A stretch of DNA of 64,000 bases from Nonomuraea sp. NBC_00507. Lineage in GTDB: Bacteria; Actinomycetota; Actinomycetes; Streptosporangiales; Streptosporangiaceae. The DNA is taken from assembly GCF_036013525.1 (NCBI RefSeq), contig NZ_CP107853.1:8990001-9054000 (forward strand), given 5' to 3'. A program made the translations under genes and the position numbers. The notes beneath the pieces are model-generated. The model saw nothing but the letters and a program-made list of their open reading frames with translations, did not search any database and had not been told where the DNA came from. Positions 42,634 to 51,833 of this stretch are shown one piece after another; position 1 is the stretch's first letter; the number at the start of each line of letters is the position of its first letter.

Positions 42634-43899
42634 CTACTCATGGCGCAGGGCCTGGATCGGCCTGAGCTTGGCCGCCCGGTTGGCGGGATAACTGCCGAAG
42701 AACAGCCCGATCCCCACTGACACGCCCAGCGCCAGCGCGACCGACGACGGCACCAGGACGGGCTCGATGCCGGCGATCGTGAATCTGGTCCCCAGGAACG
42801 CCACCAGCACCCCCGACAGCCCGCCGACCAGACTCAGCAACGTGGCCTCCAGCAGGAACTGGCCCAGGATGGCGCTCCTGGGCGCGCCGATCGCCTTGCG
42901 GATGCCGATCTCGCGGGTGCGCTCCGTGACGGTCACCAGCATGATGTTGGTGATGCCGATGCCGCCCACCAGCAGCGAGATCGCGGCGACGGCGCCGAGC
43001 AGCACGGTGAAGGTACCGGTCGCCGCGCTGACGGTCTCCTGCAACGTGGCCTGGTTGAGCAGGCGGTAGTCCGGGTTGTCGTTGGTGATGCCATGTCGTT
43101 GGTTGAGGATAGCCGTGACCTCCGACTGGGCCGTCGTGGTGGTCGCGGCCCCGGTCGCCTGGACGACGATCGAGCTGAGCGAGCCGAACCCGCTCAGGCT
43201 CTGCTGCACGGCCGGCAGCGGCGCGACGGCCACGTCGTCGGCGTCCTGCATGCCGGTGGACCCGGCCTCCTTCAGCACGCCGACGACCGTGAACGGCACG
43301 CCGGACACGCTGACCTGCTTGCCGATCGGGTCGACGGTCCCGAACAGCTCCTCCACGACGGTCTGGCCGAGCACCACGACCTTCCTGGCGGCCAGCACGT
43401 CGTCGTTGAAGAAGTACGTGCCCTTCGCCACGGGCTTGTTCGTGGCCTCGAAGTAGCTCGGGTACGTGCCGACGAACTGGGCGATCGTGTGGCTGGCGGC
43501 CCCGTACGCGGCGGTCGAGGAGGCGGGGGTGACCACGGGCGAGACGCTCTTGACCGAGGGCGCGAGCGTCTTGTCGGTCAGCGCCTTGGCGTCGGCCAGG
43601 CTGAGCTGCCTGGCCTGGGTGCGGGGGCCGGTGTTGCCGCCCTGCGTCCGCATGCCCGCGCCTGCTCCCCCGCCACCGCCCCCGCCCCCGCCTCCGGAGA
43701 AGGAAGGGGAGATCGTCAGCGTGTTCGCGCCGAGGCGCTGGATGTTCTGCTGGATGCTGCGCGAGGAGCCCTCGCCGACGGCCACCAGCATGATGACGGC
43801 GGCCACGCCGATGAGGATGCCGAGCGTGGTGAGCGAGCTGCGCATCTTGTTGGCCAGCAGGCCGCGCAGCGCGAAGCGGAGGATTTCGAGCTGGTTCAC
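42634..43899 (-). CDS. MacB-like ABC exporter permease
   Basis: The 421-residue protein has an N-terminal helix (LANKMRSSLTTLGILIGVAAVIML), a large extracytoplasmic MacB-PCD domain, and three C-terminal FtsX-type helices (VGGIGITNIMLVTVTERTREIGIRKAIGA). It carries a pure glycine run in the outer domain (SFSGGGGGGG, near residue 70). With the ATPase and adaptor it forms a tripartite-style exporter for antibiotics, peptides or envelope proteins. Confidence 0.92.
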   Translation of the reverse strand: MNQLEILRFALRGLLANKMRSSLTTLGILIGVAAVIMLVAVGEGSSRSIQQNIQRLGANTLTISPSFSGGGGGGGGGGAGAGMRTQGGNTGPRTQARQLSLADAKALTDKTLAPSVKSVSPVVTPASSTAAYGAASHTIAQFVGTYPSYFEATNKPVAKGTYFFNDDVLAARKVVVLGQTVVEELFGTVDPIGKQVSVSGVPFTVVGVLKEAGSTGMQDADDVAVAPLPAVQQSLSGFGSLSSIVVQATGAATTTTAQSEVTAILNQRHGITNDNPDYRLLNQATLQETVSAATGTFTVLLGAVAAISLLVGGIGITNIMLVTVTERTREIGIRKAIGAPRSAILGQFLLEATLLSLVGGLSGVLVAFLGTRFTIAGIEPVLVPSSVALALGVSVGIGLFFGSYPANRAAKLRPIQALRHE

Positions 43900-44636
43900 C
43901 GGGCCGCCATCCTCGGGGGCGGGCCGTCCACGGGCGCCTGCCGGCGGTCTTCGACGATCTCCCCGTCCACCAGCCTGACCACTCGCTTGGCGTGCGCAGC
44001 CACGTCGTCCTCATGGGTGATGAGCACGATCGTGCGGCCGGAGTCGCTGAGCCGGTCCATGATCTGCAGCACGTCGCCGGTGGAGGCGGTGTCGAGGTTG
44101 CCGGTCGGCTCGTCGGCCAGCAGCAGGGCCGGGGCGGTGACCAGCGCCCTGGCGACGGCGACGCGCTGCTGCTGGCCGCCGGAGAGCTGGTTCGGCTCGT
44201 GGTGCACGCGGTCGGCCAGGCCGACCTGCTCCAGCGCGGCCAGCGCCCGGGCGCGCCGCTCGGCCAGGCCGACGCCGCCGTACACGAGCGGCAGCTCCAC
44301 GTTGGACAGGGCGCTCATGCGCGGGATCAGGTTGAACGACTGGAAGACGAACCCGACCCGGCGGTTGCGCAGGATGGCGAGCTGGTGCTCGTCCAGACGG
44401 CCCACGTCGGCGCCGTCGATCAGGTACGTGCCGCTCGTGGGCACGTCCAGGCAGCCGAGGATGTTCATGAGCGTGGACTTGCCGGAGCCGGAGGCGCCCA
44501 TGATGGCGACGAAGTCGCCGCGCTCGACGTCCATGCTGACGCCGCGCAGGGCGCGGACCCGGGCATCGCCCTCGCCGTACTCCTTGACGAGGTTCCTGAC
44601 GCGCAGGACCGGCGCGGGGCCGTCCGGGGCCGTCAT
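43896..44636 (-). CDS. MacB/LolD-type ABC ATPase
   Basis: The 246-residue ATPase has VAIMGASGSGKSTLMNILGCLD (Walker A), LSGGQQQRVAVARALV (signature) and ALLLADEPTGNLD (Walker B). It overlaps the adaptor gene and the permease gene by ATGA on both sides. Confidence 0.94.
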   Translation of the reverse strand: MTAPDGPAPVLRVRNLVKEYGEGDARVRALRGVSMDVERGDFVAIMGASGSGKSTLMNILGCLDVPTSGTYLIDGADVGRLDEHQLAILRNRRVGFVFQSFNLIPRMSALSNVELPLVYGGVGLAERRARALAALEQVGLADRVHHEPNQLSGGQQQRVAVARALVTAPALLLADEPTGNLDTASTGDVLQIMDRLSDSGRTIVLITHEDDVAAHAKRVVRLVDGEIVEDRRQAPVDGPPPRMAAR

Positions 44637-45799
44637 TGCCCGCCTCCCTGCATGCCACCCCCACTGCGCACCGGGCCGCCGGCGGGGAAGCCGCCGCCGC
44701 CGAACTGGCGCTGGATGCCGCCGCCGGTGGTGGTGCCGGTCGAGGCCGCCGGCGGCACGATCTGGTCACCCTCGGACACGCCCGACTTGATCTCGGTCAG
44801 CGTCGCGCCGCGCACCCCGACCTCCACCGGGGTCCTGGTCTGCCTGCCGTCCTTGAACAGAGTGACCGTGGTCTGCCCGCCGCTGGTGGAGACCGCCGTG
44901 GAGGGGACGGTGACGACGTCGTCCGCCTGGCCGACCACGACCTCGACGGTGGCGGTCTGGCCCAGCCGCACCTGGCCCGGCACCTCCGTGAAGGTGACCG
45001 TGACCGGGTACTGCACCACGTTGTTGCTGGTGGCGGCCACCGGCTCGATCTGGGTGACCTTGCCGGTGGCGCGCACGCCGGGCAGCGCGTCGAACGTGAC
45101 CGTGGCCGCCTGGCCCTGCTTGAGCTTGCCGGCGTCGGCTTCGGTGAAGGAGGCGACCAGCTGAAGCTTGCCGGTGTCGGCGATCTCGACGAATCCGCTG
45201 GATCCCGACCCGGAGCCGGTCTGGGCCTGTCCGGTGCCCTGCCCGGAGCTTTGTCCCGAACTCTGCCCTGAGCCGCTGTTGCCGCCGACCGAGCCGTTCA
45301 CCGCCGTGACCGTGCCACCGAACGGGGCCTTCAGCACGGTGCCCGCTACGGTGCGCCGCGCCTCTCGATAGTCGTTGCGGGCTTTGATGTAGGCGGAGTA
45401 GAGCTGGGCCGTGCCGGTCCCGTCGGCCACGGCGCTGTCGTACGCGGCCTTGGCCGCCGACAGGCTCTCCTGGGCGGCGTCGTCGTCGAGCCTGGCCAGG
45501 ATGTCGCCCTTGCCGACCTTGTCGCCGGCCTTCACGTAGATCTTCTCGACCGTCCCGGACGTCCCGAACGAGAGGGCGCGGGACTTGGAGCTCGCGACCG
45601 CGCCCGAGGCCGACACGGAGGCCACCACGGAGCCGCGGCTGGCCGTCACCGTGCGCACGGTCGTCTCGCCGGCCGCCTGTCCCGTGCCGAGCTGGCCGTA
45701 GGCGAGCACGGCACCGCCCAGCAGGAGCACCGTCAGGGCTCCGTTGGTCATCAGCGCCCGGCGGCTCATCCGCGCTCTGCGCCTGTTCGACACCTTCAC
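44633..45799 (-). CDS. HlyD/MacA-type adaptor protein
   Basis: The 388-residue protein has a membrane anchor, a barrel-sandwich (lipoyl-like) domain (YVKAGDKVGKGDILARLDDD), a coiled hairpin with AYDSAVADGTGTAQLYSAYIKARND, and beta-barrel segments (VATVTFDALPGVRATGKVTQI, QTATVEVVVGQADDVVTVPS). A Ser/Gly/Gln linker (GSGQSSGQSSGQGTGQ) and a Gly-rich tail are odd for the family. The start is uncertain: GTG 45799 and ATG 45769 are both possible. It is the first gene of the operon adaptor-ATPase-permease-DUF5666-regulator-kinase. Confidence 0.9.
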   Translation of the reverse strand: MKVSNRRRARMSRRALMTNGALTVLLLGGAVLAYGQLGTGQAAGETTVRTVTASRGSVVASVSASGAVASSKSRALSFGTSGTVEKIYVKAGDKVGKGDILARLDDDAAQESLSAAKAAYDSAVADGTGTAQLYSAYIKARNDYREARRTVAGTVLKAPFGGTVTAVNGSVGGNSGSGQSSGQSSGQGTGQAQTGSGSGSSGFVEIADTGKLQLVASFTEADAGKLKQGQAATVTFDALPGVRATGKVTQIEPVAATSNNVVQYPVTVTFTEVPGQVRLGQTATVEVVVGQADDVVTVPSTAVSTSGGQTTVTLFKDGRQTRTPVEVGVRGATLTEIKSGVSEGDQIVPPAASTGTTTGGGIQRQFGGGGFPAGGPVRSGGGMQGGGQ

Positions 45800-45945
45800 A
45801 GGCGGTGACCCTTGCACACAAGCCTGCGCCGCAGCCGCGAGCAAGCTGAACGTTCGCTGACAGTGCCGGTCCCGGGGCGGACGCACAGCGAACTCTGAGG
45901 CTCCTCGCAGCGTGCCGCGAACCTGCTTCGCCAGGATGATCCGCC

Positions 45946-47460
45946 ATGAGACGGACTTTCGCGCTGGGCGGGCTCGCCCTGGCCGTGCTCGCCGCGGGAT
46001 CCGGCCTGGCGCTCACGCTGCGCGACGACACCCCGGCCGCCGTTCAGGTACGGCTCGCCGCCGCCCAGCGCGGGCAGGTCACGGCCGTGGTGAGCGCCGC
46101 CGGCAACACCGTGGACGGCTCCCGCCGCGACCTGGCCTTCGGTTCTTCCGGGACGCTCACCAAGGTGTACGTCAAGGTCGGGGCCAAGGTGAAGAAAGGC
46201 CAGGTCCTGGCCAGGATCGACGGGCGGGCGGCGCGGGAGGCGTACGAGGCGGCCCAGGCCGACGTGGCGGCGGCCGAAGAGGCCCTGGAGGAGGCGTCCG
46301 CCACGACGGCCACGTCGAACAGCGCGGTGACCTCCTGCGCCCCAAGCGGCGGGGGCGCCCTTGGTCCAGCGGGCCGCCGCTCCGCAGACCCGAGTCCGAG
46401 TGCGAGCCTCAGCCCGACGGGGAGCTCGACGCCGGACCCGACGAGCAGCCCGCGCCCGTCGGCCACCCCCACCACGGAGCCGACCGACCCCGGGCCCGAG
46501 CCCCGGCCCACGGTGACGGTCACGGTGACCGCCACCGTCACCGCGACCGTCACCGCCACGGTGGGCGGCGGCACCCAGCAGCCTGGAGACGGGCGGCCGC
46601 CCTCGGCCGACGGCAGCCCGTCGGCCACGAGCTCCCCCACTGGCTCCCCCACCGGCAAGCCATCCGCCGGGGGTAAACCCACCGCGAGCCGGAGGCCCAC
46701 CGCGAGCGGCAACCCGTCGGCGCGACCGAGCACCGGTGCGTCGAGCGGCGCTCGCCCGACGCAGGGCACCGGCCCCTGCGGGCCGAACCAGACCGGGGCC
46801 AGGGCCGAGTCCGGCGAAGAGCAGGCCGCCGCCAACGTGGACCGCGCCGAGGCCGCGCTCGAGCAGGCGGCGGACGCCGTACGCGCCACCCGCATCGTGG
46901 CCCCGGCCGCGGGAACGGTGCTGTCGGTCGCGGGCGGCGTCGGCGACACGGCGGGCACGGACACCTTCATCAGCCTCGGCGACCTGGACGAGCTGCAGGT
47001 CCAGGCCATGGTCACCGAATCCGACGTCAACCGGCTCAAGCTCGGCCTAAGGGCTCAGATCACGCTCGCGACGCGTGGCGGCGAACGCCATGAGGGCACG
47101 GTGACGGCCATCGCGCCGACCGCCACCGTGGACGGTCAGCTCGTCCGCTACTCGGTCACCCTCGCCTTCGACGCGCCGCCGTCCGGCCTCATGCTCGGTC
47201 AGACGGCCTCGGTGACCGTCACCACGGACGAGGCCAAGAACACGATCTACGTCCCCGCGGCGGCGGTACGCAGCAGGTCCGACGGCACCCAGGTGGTCAC
47301 CGTACGGTCGGGAGGCCGGGACGTGGCGAAGGTGGTGCGGACGGGAGTGCGCGGTGACCAGTACGTCGAGGTCACCGCGGGCTTGGGCGAGAGCGACCAG
47401 GTGGTCATGTCGGGCGGCACGACGGGCGAGTTCCCTGACGGCACCTGGCCCGGCGCATGA
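45946..47460 (+). CDS. Second HlyD-type adaptor with a long Pro/Ser/Thr-rich insertion
   Basis: The 504-residue protein has a membrane anchor, the lipoyl-like half site VYVKVGAKVKKGQVLARIDGR, and after residue 290 the matching second half and barrel (VDRAEAALEQAADAVRATRIVAPAAGTVLSVAGGVGD-type). Between about residues 125 and 290 the coiled hairpin is replaced by low-complexity sequence: Pro/Ser/Thr stretches and a VTVTVTATVTATVTATV run encoded by a GTCACC-type nucleotide repeat (46510-46563). That segment cannot form the usual alpha-hairpin tip that docks an outer component. It is divergent from the adaptor/MacB operon across 146 bases and probably serves the same or a sister exporter. Confidence 0.85.
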   Translation: MRRTFALGGLALAVLAAGSGLALTLRDDTPAAVQVRLAAAQRGQVTAVVSAAGNTVDGSRRDLAFGSSGTLTKVYVKVGAKVKKGQVLARIDGRAAREAYEAAQADVAAAEEALEEASATTATSNSAVTSCAPSGGGALGPAGRRSADPSPSASLSPTGSSTPDPTSSPRPSATPTTEPTDPGPEPRPTVTVTVTATVTATVTATVGGGTQQPGDGRPPSADGSPSATSSPTGSPTGKPSAGGKPTASRRPTASGNPSARPSTGASSGARPTQGTGPCGPNQTGARAESGEEQAAANVDRAEAALEQAADAVRATRIVAPAAGTVLSVAGGVGDTAGTDTFISLGDLDELQVQAMVTESDVNRLKLGLRAQITLATRGGERHEGTVTAIAPTATVDGQLVRYSVTLAFDAPPSGLMLGQTASVTVTTDEAKNTIYVPAAAVRSRSDGTQVVTVRSGGRDVAKVVRTGVRGDQYVEVTAGLGESDQVVMSGGTTGEFPDGTWPGA

Positions 47461-47516
47461 CCTCCGCCCTCCGCCACCTGTGTTGAGGGGATCTTCAGCT
47501 GGTTCCCAGCGGACGT

Positions 47517-49088
47517 TCAGCCAACCGGGGGCGCCCCCGCCTGGCCGGCCGCCGCCGCCCCCGTCAGGGCCGGGATGCTGATGCGGTGGGCGGTCTTGGC
47601 CTTGGCGCCGCGGCGGGAGATGTAGTCCAGCGTCCGGTAGTCGACGGACAGGTCGTCGCGAGTCAGGCGGGCCACCAGGTAGCCGCGGCGCTGGTCGATG
47701 TAGGAAATGTGGGGATTCTCCTGGAGGGCCTCCGCGATCCACGTCCGGTCCCGGTACCCGTCCCCGTCGCTCGCGATCGACGATGCCACCAGCTCCCTGG
47801 CCACCACCGGCGAGTCGGGGTCGTCGAAGTCGGTCTTGAGCTCGGCCAGGTGGTGCATGTGCGCGTCCCCCGTCAGGACCACCGGGTTGGGCGTACGGGC
47901 CAGCGACCCCAGCAGCCGCGTCCGCTCGGCCGCGTACCCGTCCCACGAGTCCAGGTTGACCTCACGCCCCGGCCCGACCTTGTAGTCGCGGTGCGTCATC
48001 ATGATCTGCTGGCCGAGCAGGTTCCAGCGGGTGGTGGAGCCGCGCAGCCCCTCCTCCAGCCACCGCCACTGGCCGGCGCCGAGCAGCGTGCGCTGGTCGG
48101 CGAGGCGGTCGTCGCACCCGGCCCGTACGCCGTCCAGGCACGCCTGGTCGTCGCGGAACTGCCGGGTGTCGAGCAGGTGGAAGCGGGCCAGCGTGCCCCA
48201 GGAGATGCGCCGGTTCACCTTGAGCACCGCCCCGTTGAGGCTGGCGCGGCGCAGCGGCATGTTCTCGTAATACGCGCGGAACGCCTCGGCCCGCAAACGG
48301 GCGAACCCGGGAGTCTCCCTGCTGGAGACCGGCCCGGCCCAGTTGTTCTCCACCTCGTGGTCGTCGAACGCCACCAGCCACGGCGCCGCCGCGTGCGCGG
48401 CCTGGAGATCGTGGTCGCTCTTGTACTGGGCGTGCCGGAGCCGGTAGTCGGCGAGCGTCTGGCACTTGCCGGGCGTGTGGGTGCGTACGCGGCCGGCCAG
48501 TGCCGTGTAGCCGCTGGGGCCGTACTCGTACATGTAGTCGCCGAGGAACACCACCAGATCGGGCTCCTCCTCGGCCAGCCGCCGGTAGGCGGTGTAGTAG
48601 CCGTGCTCGTAGTGCGCGCAGGCGGCCACCGCGAAGGTGAGCGGAGTCGTCTCGCCGGTAGGCGTCGTCCTGGTGCGGCCGGTGGGTGAGATCCGGCCCT
48701 CGCTCCTGAACCGGTAGAAGTAGTCGCGCCCCGGCTCCAGGCCCTTCAGCTCGACGTGGACGCTGTGGGCGTCGCGGGCCCGGGCGGTTGCCGTACCGGA
48801 CTCGACGATCCTGGAGAAACGCTCGTCGACCGAGACCTGCCAGTCCACCTGCACGTCGCGGGCCGGCATGCCGCCGCGGCCGTCGCCGCTCAGCGGGTTG
48901 ACGGCCAGCCGCGTCCACAGGACGAAGCCGTCGGACGAAGGGTCGCCTGAGGCCACGCCGAGCGTGAACGGGTCGGTTCTGAGGGTTCTGGAGGAGGACG
49001 TGGCGGATGCTGGGGAGATGGGGGCTTGTGAGCTGAGGAGGCCGGCTGTCGCCGCCGCCGTCAGGAAGGCTCTACGGTCCACGTCCAC
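47517..49088 (-). CDS. phoD: PhoD-type alkaline phosphatase, Tat-exported
   Basis: The 523-residue enzyme starts with a twin-arginine signal (VDVDRRAFLTAAATAGLLSS). It has an N-terminal Fn3-like domain (FTLGVASGDPSSDGFVLWTRL) and a metallophosphoesterase domain with AVAACAHYEHGYY, VFLGDYMYEYG, AFDDHEVENNWAG and VLTGDAHMHHL, which supply the metal ligands of PhoD. It releases phosphate from organic monoesters and diesters outside the cell. No PHO box was identified. It is convergent with the adaptor gene. Confidence 0.94.
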   Translation of the reverse strand: MDVDRRAFLTAAATAGLLSSQAPISPASATSSSRTLRTDPFTLGVASGDPSSDGFVLWTRLAVNPLSGDGRGGMPARDVQVDWQVSVDERFSRIVESGTATARARDAHSVHVELKGLEPGRDYFYRFRSEGRISPTGRTRTTPTGETTPLTFAVAACAHYEHGYYTAYRRLAEEEPDLVVFLGDYMYEYGPSGYTALAGRVRTHTPGKCQTLADYRLRHAQYKSDHDLQAAHAAAPWLVAFDDHEVENNWAGPVSSRETPGFARLRAEAFRAYYENMPLRRASLNGAVLKVNRRISWGTLARFHLLDTRQFRDDQACLDGVRAGCDDRLADQRTLLGAGQWRWLEEGLRGSTTRWNLLGQQIMMTHRDYKVGPGREVNLDSWDGYAAERTRLLGSLARTPNPVVLTGDAHMHHLAELKTDFDDPDSPVVARELVASSIASDGDGYRDRTWIAEALQENPHISYIDQRRGYLVARLTRDDLSVDYRTLDYISRRGAKAKTAHRISIPALTGAAAAGQAGAPPVG

Positions 49089-49148
49089 AGGTATGTCCGC
49101 CTGCGCTGACCCCGCCGTGACAGTGGAGTCAAGGGCGGATGAACAGCA

Positions 49149-49739
49149 TCAGTCGTCCCGTACGTCGGGCAGCGTTTCGCGCAGGGCCGCAGCATCGGTG
49201 AAGTGCACGCCGCGCATGCCCGCGCGTTCGGCGCCCTCGACGTTCTCCTGACGGTCGTCAATGAAGACGATCTCTGACGGGGCGGCGCCGAGCGCGCGGG
49301 CCATCTCGTCGAAGATCTCCCGATCCGGCTTGACCAGGCCCATCCTGCCGCTGTAGAAGCGGCGGCCGATGGCGGCGACCCAGGGCAGCTGGTCCAGCCC
49401 GTCGCCCATGCAGACCGGCATGTTCGACAGCAGCGCGACGTCGCACCCCGCCTCGATGAGCTCACCGAGCAGGGTCACCGTGCCCTCGTTGGGATGGGCC
49501 CAGCTGGCCACGTCCATGGCGACCAAGCGGGCGACCTCGGCGTGGGTGGCGCTCCTGCCGAGCACCGCGGACCAGTAGGCGAGCGGGGGCAGGCCGCGGT
49601 CGAAGTCCAGGCGGTGCTCCCAGTAACCCTCCTTGAACACCTCGGGGTCCACGTTCACCGCCCGCGCCATGGCCAGGGCGTCGGACTCGGGCTGGGGCAG
49701 CGACAGGACGCCGCCGTAGTCGAAGACAATCCACGTCAT
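49149..49739 (-). CDS. HAD-family hydrolase (subfamily IA)
   Basis: The 196-residue protein has motif I IVFDYGGVLS, with Gly in place of the second catalytic Asp, which is normal for the YihX-like branch. Motif II is ALLSNMP and motifs III/IV are GLVKPDREIFDEMA and EIVFIDDRQENVEGAE. It is likely a small-molecule phosphatase. The start overlaps the stop of the upstream lipase-like gene as ATGA. Confidence 0.9.
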   Translation of the reverse strand: MTWIVFDYGGVLSLPQPESDALAMARAVNVDPEVFKEGYWEHRLDFDRGLPPLAYWSAVLGRSATHAEVARLVAMDVASWAHPNEGTVTLLGELIEAGCDVALLSNMPVCMGDGLDQLPWVAAIGRRFYSGRMGLVKPDREIFDEMARALGAAPSEIVFIDDRQENVEGAERAGMRGVHFTDAAALRETLPDVRDD

Positions 49740-50548
49740 ACCAAGAATGGTCGCAGATGCGGATCAAGCGCCGGACAGCCCAGATACTTCTCGGCGGTGT
49801 GGAAGTCGATCCAATCGAGATTGACCAGCTCCTCGACGTCCACGCCGGCGAAGCTGCCGCACAGGTCGGGCGGGATGGCGGCGATGTCGTCCTTGTCGGC
49901 GATGTTCACCCAGCGCCGGACCCCGGACGGGCGCTCGCCTCGGCCGTTGATGGGGGCGGGCAGCAGGCGCTCGAAGACGACGTTGCGCATGCCGAGCGGG
50001 CTGCCGAGGGTGATCAGCAGGTCGATCCGCAGGTCGGGGTTGGCCCAGAGGGCCTCGTACGCGACGACGCTGCCGAGCGAGTGCGCGATGACCACCTTCG
50101 GCCGGTTCCTGCGGATGGCCTCGGCGACGACCTGCCGGCACTTCTCGCGCCTGGCCTGGTCGGTGAGGTATGCCGCCACCTCCGGCGCGAACAGCTGGGC
50201 GAACGCCGCCGACCTGCCGTCGAGCTTGGTGAGCAGCCAGCCGGTGAACGACTTGAGCGCGCCGGTGATGTGCTCGCCGACGCCCAGGTTCTTCGCCCAT
50301 TCCGCGAGGACCTGCTGAGCGGGGGCTTCCATGGCGGCCAGCGAGCGCGGGGCGTCCTTCCCGTCGTGCAGGTGGTGGGAGAAGTACGCGATCTCGCTGA
50401 AGTACGCCCTCGCCTCGCCGCCGAGCGCGGTGTGCAGGTAGCGGTCCCATTTGAGGCGCATGGCCTGCGCGGCACCGGCCGCGGACCGGCCGGCCTCCAC
50501 GTAGTAGTTGTACTTGCCGATCCCGTGTACGCCGACGATGACCGCCAT
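49736..50548 (-). CDS. Alpha/beta hydrolase (lipase-like)
   Basis: The 270-residue protein has the oxyanion opening VIVGVHGIGKYNYY, the nucleophile elbow VVIAHSLGSVVAYEAL (Ser in SLG) and LLITLGSPLG, as in PGAP1-like or lipase-type hydrolases. A later Asp and a His in DFHTAEKYLG are possible triad members. It lacks a signal peptide. Substrate unknown; it is translationally coupled to the HAD hydrolase, so the two may act on the same phospholipid-like or phosphoester substrate. Confidence 0.8.
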   Translation of the reverse strand: MAVIVGVHGIGKYNYYVEAGRSAAGAAQAMRLKWDRYLHTALGGEARAYFSEIAYFSHHLHDGKDAPRSLAAMEAPAQQVLAEWAKNLGVGEHITGALKSFTGWLLTKLDGRSAAFAQLFAPEVAAYLTDQARREKCRQVVAEAIRRNRPKVVIAHSLGSVVAYEALWANPDLRIDLLITLGSPLGMRNVVFERLLPAPINGRGERPSGVRRWVNIADKDDIAAIPPDLCGSFAGVDVEELVNLDWIDFHTAEKYLGCPALDPHLRPFLV

Positions 50549-50750
50549 CCTGCCTCCTCACGCGCGATCTTCTGGCGCGATGGTGGCACATGCCGCTTGC
50601 ATCCGGCCATCACGAGAACGCCCGGCTTCAGGGTCTGAGCCGGCGCGATCCGAAGGCAGTCATGGAAAATGCCGTTGCGTGCGGCATATGGCACACAGAT
50701 ACGGTGACACTTACCTACATCAGGCATATTTCTGAACAGGAGCCCCACCC

Positions 50751-51158
50751 ATGTCCCGCCCGCTGGTCGTCAACGACTCGGTCGTCATCCCCGACGCCGA
50801 GCTCGTCTGGCGCTTCTCCCGTTCGTCAGGCCCGGGCGGCCAGGGCGTCAACACCACCGACAGCCGGGTGGAGCTGATCTTCGACGTTGCCGCGAGCACG
50901 GCGCTGCCACCCCTGCTCAAGGCCCGGGCACTCGACCGGCTCGGCTCCGGCACGATCACGATCGCCGCTTCGGAGTACCGTTCCCAGCTCAGGAACAGAG
51001 AAGCCGCCGCGCATCGCCTGGCGCAGCGGCTGCGCGAGGCCATCGCCCCACCGCCGAAGCGCCGCCGCCCGACCAAGCCGAGCCGGGGCGCCATCGAACG
51101 CCGCATCGCCGCCAAGAAGCACCGCGCCGACCTCAAACGCCAGCGCCGCGAACCCTAG
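50751..51158 (+). CDS. arfB: Ribosome-rescue release factor ArfB
   Basis: The 135-residue protein has the catalytic motif SSGPGGQGVN (Gly29-Gly30-Gln31) and the basic, flexible C-terminal tail (PPPKRRRPTKPSRGAIE, then AAKKHRADLKRQRREP) that enters the mRNA channel of stalled ribosomes. It hydrolyses peptidyl-tRNA on non-stop ribosomes. The size matches ArfB/YaeJ and not the full-length release factors. AGGAG lies before the ATG. Confidence 0.95.
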   Translation: MSRPLVVNDSVVIPDAELVWRFSRSSGPGGQGVNTTDSRVELIFDVAASTALPPLLKARALDRLGSGTITIAASEYRSQLRNREAAAHRLAQRLREAIAPPPKRRRPTKPSRGAIERRIAAKKHRADLKRQRREP

Positions 51159-51176
51159 GCGCAGCACGGGCCCGGC

Positions 51177-51710
51177 TCAGAGCAGGAGCGCGGGCTCCAT
51201 CACCTCGGCCGGGCACAGCTGGGTGATCACGGCGCGGACCTGGCGGCGCAGGGCGGGATCGGCGAGATAGCCGTCCTCGTCGAAGTGCGGGCAGGCAGGC
51301 GAGATCACCAGCTCGGCGCCCATCACGACGGCCCCGGCCGCCTGGAGCCGCTTGTACAACTCCGCCTGCGCCCACATGGCCCCGCAGGCTCGCGCGCTCG
51401 CGCTCATCACCGCCACATGCTTGCCGGTCAGCGCGTCACCGGCGGACATCCAGTCGAGGGTGTGGATCAGCTCGCCAGGCAACAGACTGTGCTCGGGTGC
51501 GGTCATGAGCACCGCGTCCGACGCGGCGAGGAGCCCCAGGAGCTTTCGGACGGGCGCCGGCACCGGCCCGGCCGCGTACGGTGGCATCTCGCCCAGTCCC
51601 GGCCACACCTGGAATCCGACGCCCTCGGGCAGCTCACCGCCCGCCGCATCCAGCAATCTGTTGATAAAAGACCCCTCGTGGAGGCCGGCGGCGATCCCGA
51701 TGATTTTCAC
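51177..51710 (-). CDS. NAD(P)H-dependent FMN reductase-like flavodoxin-fold protein
   Basis: The 177-residue protein begins KIIGIAAGLHEGSFINRLL, the flavin-phosphate loop of the NADPH-dependent FMN reductase family, and has a GELIHTLDWMSAGDALTGKHVAVMSAS segment, like the LKNALDWLS...GKPVAVVSAS pattern. The family's PEYN loop is replaced by PEHSLLPGE, which may alter flavin binding. GTG 51710 follows GGGAG. It probably reduces flavin or quinone, with moderate certainty. Confidence 0.8.
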   Translation of the reverse strand: MKIIGIAAGLHEGSFINRLLDAAGGELPEGVGFQVWPGLGEMPPYAAGPVPAPVRKLLGLLAASDAVLMTAPEHSLLPGELIHTLDWMSAGDALTGKHVAVMSASARACGAMWAQAELYKRLQAAGAVVMGAELVISPACPHFDEDGYLADPALRRQVRAVITQLCPAEVMEPALLL

Positions 51711-51833
51711 CCTCTGCTCCCAAGGGGTTCCGGTGTTACCGGGAAACCTGCCCGATGCCGTGGATGTCCAAGACCATCTCCGGGTCAAGAACGGTACGGC
51801 TGACGCGCCGCGGCGGCGTGGGAGCCTGCGTTC

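Noticed and set aside
46510..46563. Alternating ACGGT/CACCG repeat as a regulatory satellite
   Set aside because: It stays in frame and encodes the VT-rich linker of the adaptor protein, so a coding explanation is enough.
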